DNA from: Frankiaceae bacterium
GTDB taxonomy: Bacteria > Actinomycetota > Actinomycetes > JAFAQI01
Direction: 5' to 3'
Length of the DNA stretch: 33,923 nt
NCBI GenBank assembly: GCA_019239875.1
Contig: JAFAZI010000055.1
Span: forward strand, 1 to 33,923
Position numbers and translations under genes: made by a program. The notes under the pieces are model-generated. The model was not told where the DNA came from and made no database searches. It was given only the letters and a program-made list of their open reading frames with translations. Positions 31,784 to 33,923 of this stretch are shown piece by piece. Position 1 is the stretch's first letter, and each line of letters begins with the position of its first letter.

Positions 31784-32881
31784 GTGGCGCTCGATCAAGC
31801 CGGGCTGGACGCGCTCGTCGCCCGGTCGCGGCGCGACGTCGAGGACGGCACGCTGCCGGCGTGTCAGTTGGCGCTCGCTCTCGAGGGTGAGCTGGTCGTC
31901 AACGAGACGTTCGGCGCGCCCGCCGGCGCGCGGTTCGTCACCTTCAGCGTCACGAAGGCGTTCAGTGCGGCCATCGCGTGGCTGCTGATCGGCGACGGCG
32001 CCATCTCCGACCAGACCCGGGTCGCAGAGGTCGTGCCGGAGTTCGCCGCGAACGGCAAAGCCGCCGTCACGATCGAGCACCTACTCACCCACACTGCCGG
32101 CTTCCCTCGCGCACCGATGCGGCCCGAGGAAGGCGCCGACCGCGAGCTGCGCACAAAGCGGCTGGAGTCGTGGCGCCTGGACTGGGAGCCGGGCAGCCGG
32201 ACCGAGTACCACGCGACGTCGGCGTACTGGGCGTTGGTCGAGGTCATCGATCGAGTCAGCGGCGGTGACTACCGGCAGATCTTCGCCGACCGGATCACGG
32301 GGCCGCTCGACCTGCCTGGCTTGACCCTCGGTACGCCGATCGAGGCGCAGGGTGACGTCGTACCGATCGAGATCTGCGGCGACGGGGTCGACGGCAAGGA
32401 AGGCCTCGGGGACCGGGTCGCCGAGACCGGGGAGAACTTCCTGCTGCGGTTCAACGAGCCCGACGTGCTCGCGATCGGGGTGCCGGGGGCCGGGGCCGTC
32501 GCGGGCGCCGCGGACATCGCCTTGTTCTACCAAGGGCTGCTGCACAATCCCGGCCAGATCTTCGACCCGGCGGTGCTGTCCGACGCGACCGGCAACATCC
32601 GAAACCGGCTGCTGGACTCGATGTTCAACGTGCCGGCGAACCGCACCCTCGGCCTGGTGGTGGCCGGCGACGACGAGGCGGCGATCTCGCGGGGCTTCGG
32701 GCGAAGCGTCGGGCCGCGGGCGTTCGGCGCGATGGGCGTCGGTGGCCAGATCGCCTGGGCGGACCCGGACTCGGGGCTGTCGTTCGGCTATGTGACCAAT
32801 GGCCTCGACGTCGACGTGGTCGGCGGCTTCATGCGATCGGCCAAGATCAGCGGCCTCGCCGCCCGCACCGCCCAGCCCTGA
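31784..32881 (+). CDS. Serine hydrolase of the beta-lactamase / EstB family
   Basis: The protein has 365 residues. The GTG start directly follows the LLM stop. The SxxK motif is SVTK (Ser55, Lys58), the second motif is the Tyr in EYHATSAYW (Tyr142), and LLTHTAGFP is the typical loop. The C-terminal FGAMGVGGQIAWADP supplies the third motif region (the HxG-like GGQ). Family members are esterases, D-aminopeptidases or lactamases. In this operon a steroid lactone or ester hydrolysis role fits best, and mycobacterial LipL/LipE-type proteins are relatives. No signal peptide is visible, so it is probably cytoplasmic. It is the last gene before a very strong hairpin terminator. Confidence 0.87.
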   Translation: MALDQAGLDALVARSRRDVEDGTLPACQLALALEGELVVNETFGAPAGARFVTFSVTKAFSAAIAWLLIGDGAISDQTRVAEVVPEFAANGKAAVTIEHLLTHTAGFPRAPMRPEEGADRELRTKRLESWRLDWEPGSRTEYHATSAYWALVEVIDRVSGGDYRQIFADRITGPLDLPGLTLGTPIEAQGDVVPIEICGDGVDGKEGLGDRVAETGENFLLRFNEPDVLAIGVPGAGAVAGAADIALFYQGLLHNPGQIFDPAVLSDATGNIRNRLLDSMFNVPANRTLGLVVAGDDEAAISRGFGRSVGPRAFGAMGVGGQIAWADPDSGLSFGYVTNGLDVDVVGGFMRSAKISGLAARTAQP

Positions 32882-32890
32882 CCCCCTACG

Positions 32891-32949
32891 CCAAACCGTC
32901 TCGAATCGTTGGTTCGGCGCTGCCGAAACCAACGATTCGAGACGGTTGG
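32891..32949. terminator. Long bidirectional hairpin terminator
   Basis: The arms 32894-32914 and 32927-32947 are perfect 21-bp complements beginning AACCGTCTCGAATCG. The 12-nt interior contains a further CGGC-GCT-GCCG helix with one extra A. CCA/TGG extend the stem past one bulge. It starts 9 bp after the serine-hydrolase stop and ends 27 bp before the peroxiredoxin stop on the other strand. There is no T-run, which is common for actinobacterial terminators. The stem is unusually long. Confidence 0.8.
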
Positions 32950-32976
32950 CGGATAACCCCGCTGTTGGCGCTGGGT

Positions 32977-33636
32977 CTACTTGCTGGGGTCTGGCACGAG
33001 GCGGATGTAAGGCTTCGGCTCTTTCCACTCGCCGAAGAGCTCCTTGGCGTCGTCGTTGTTGACCGATCCGGCGATGACGACGTCCTCGCCGGGCTTCCAG
33101 TCCACCGGCGTGCCGACCTTGTGTTCGGCGGTCAGCTGCAGCGAGTCCACGACGCGCAGCACCTCGTCGAAGTTGCGCCCGGTGGTCATCGGGTAGACGA
33201 GGACCAGCTTGACCTTCTTGTCCGGCCCGATCACGAACACGTTGCGAACGGTTGCGTTGTCCGCCGGGGTCCGGCCCTCCGACGTACCCGACTCGTCGGC
33301 CGGCAGCATGCCGTAAGCCTTCGACACCTCGAGGTCGGTGTCACCGATCATCGGGTAGTTGGGACGGTGGCCCTGCGTCTCCTCGATGTCGTCGGCCCAC
33401 TTCGCGTGGTTGTCGACGGCGTCCACCGACAGGCCGATGATCTTGGTGTTGCGCTTGTCGAACTCCGGCTTAAGCGCTGCCATCCGACCCAGCTCGGTGG
33501 TGCAGATCGGCGTGAAGTCTTTCGGGTGCGAGAACAGGACGGCCCAGTTGTCGCCGATCCAGTCGTGGAACTTGATCTCACCCTCGGTGGTTTCCGCGGT
33601 GAAGTCCGGGGCGGTGTCGCCGATCTTCAGCGTCAT
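32977..33636 (-). CDS. 1-Cys peroxiredoxin (Prx6 type)
   Basis: The protein has 219 residues. The peroxidatic motif is HPKDFTPICTTELG with Cys45, the only cysteine in the chain, so there is no resolving Cys. Later segments are IIGLSVDAVDNHAKW, NYPMIGDTDLEVSKAYGM, VRNVFVIGPDKKVKLVLVYP and the long C-terminal part (TPVDWKPGEDVVI) typical of Prx6/1-Cys proteins. It reduces peroxides; the thiol partner is unknown. The ATG at 33636 has GGAGGAG (complement of 33642-33648) about 5 nt upstream. The 71-bp upstream gap (33637-33707) must hold its promoter. I see no clear operator there. Confidence 0.92.
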   Translation of the reverse strand: MTLKIGDTAPDFTAETTEGEIKFHDWIGDNWAVLFSHPKDFTPICTTELGRMAALKPEFDKRNTKIIGLSVDAVDNHAKWADDIEETQGHRPNYPMIGDTDLEVSKAYGMLPADESGTSEGRTPADNATVRNVFVIGPDKKVKLVLVYPMTTGRNFDEVLRVVDSLQLTAEHKVGTPVDWKPGEDVVIAGSVNNDDAKELFGEWKEPKPYIRLVPDPSK

Positions 33637-33707
33637 GAGTTCTCCTCCAAGATGTGTGTATTCACAACCATCTCAGTACGGAAAACAGCGTTGTGCAAAC
33701 GGCGGGG

Positions 33708-33923
33708 TCAGTCGTCGACGGCCCAGACCTGCCACACGCCCGGTAGCCCCTTGAGCTCGTGGATGCCGTGATCGGTGAACGTCGTCGCCGAGCCCGCGAC
33801 GAGAACGGGGATACCGCCGGATGTGAGGATCTCGCCGGCTGCGGCCAAGCCAGCGATCCGGGCCCCGATGTGTACGCCGATCCCGGCGATGTCCGCGCCG
33901 CGGACTTCGACCTCGCCGGTGTG
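33708..33923 (-). CDS. Class III adenylate/guanylate cyclase, C-terminal end (partial)
   Basis: An open frame enters from the right edge and ends at TGA 33708-33710, giving 71 residues. It reads HTGEVEVRGADIAGIGVHIGARI, then GEILTSGGIPVLVAGS, then FTDHGIHELKGLPGVWQVWAV. This is the end of a class III nucleotide cyclase domain, including the conserved GIGVHIGARI helix and the ELKGLPG strand. The metal-binding Asp residues and any N-terminal domain lie outside the window. In actinobacteria, such domains are often fused to an alpha/beta-hydrolase or sensor domains. Confidence 0.85.
   Translation of the reverse strand, partial: HTGEVEVRGADIAGIGVHIGARIAGLAAAGEILTSGGIPVLVAGSATTFTDHGIHELKGLPGVWQVWAVDD

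Overview
This is a high-GC actinobacterial chromosome segment. The evidence is GC-rich third positions, many GTG starts, 0–4 nt gene overlaps, F420/LLM-type oxidoreductases, a WS/DGAT acyltransferase, a DUF222 HNH protein and a KstR-regulated sterol side-chain catabolism cluster. Gene order differs from Mycobacterium tuberculosis: homologues that are scattered there across Rv3504–Rv3574 are rearranged here. It is probably a steroid-degrading actinomycete outside Mycobacterium; I cannot name the genus.

Layout. 1–189: 3' end of an IS630-type transposase that stops inside the stop codon of a minus-strand LLM oxidoreductase. 1241–6050: accessory genes (pentapeptide-repeat protein, small membrane protein, methyltransferase, DUF222-HNH protein, secreted protein, PaaI-type thioesterase). 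6064–17880: the main steroid locus. echA19-like and fadA5 point left. A cytochrome P450, two DUF35 proteins, two thiolase-like (Ltp) proteins, an SDR, fadE26/fadE27-like genes, fadD19 and a kstR-like TetR gene point right. The divergent intergenic region carries two KstR boxes. 17954–21584: small protein, VOC protein, TetR/methyltransferase divergent pair with a doubled operator, and an HSL-type esterase. 21659–24325: an IS481-type element interrupted by a complete IS3-type element; both target duplications are readable. 24356–32881: fadD17-like synthetase, WS/DGAT, alpha/beta hydrolase, then fadE34 (with a KstR box and a probable leaderless GTG start), an Rv3520c-like LLM oxidoreductase and a beta-lactamase-fold hydrolase. 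32891–32949: very long terminator hairpin. 32977–33923: 1-Cys peroxiredoxin and the C-terminal end of a class III nucleotide cyclase.

How it works together (inferred from family relationships). The P450 oxidises the sterol side-chain terminus. FadD19 and FadD17 make the C27 and C24 CoA thioesters. FadE26/FadE27 and FadE34 desaturate them and EchA19 hydrates. The SDR may oxidise the hydroxyl group. FadA5 thiolyses, and the Ltp3/Ltp4/DUF35 set may perform retro-aldol cleavage of the last side-chain piece. The KstR-like repressor would control the locus from three boxes. Ring-degradation genes (ksh, kstD, hsa) and a ferredoxin for the P450 are not in the window.

The most notable unexplained signals are: (i) a palindrome ATCTGAC-N5-GTCAGAT in front of three separate lipid-type transcription units, suggesting a second regulon beside KstR; (ii) a 46-bp palindrome present twice, each time just after a stop codon, one copy split by the IS481 element; (iii) a doubled 20-bp-spaced operator between the TetR and methyltransferase genes; (iv) overlapping alternative hairpins in the fadA5 leader.
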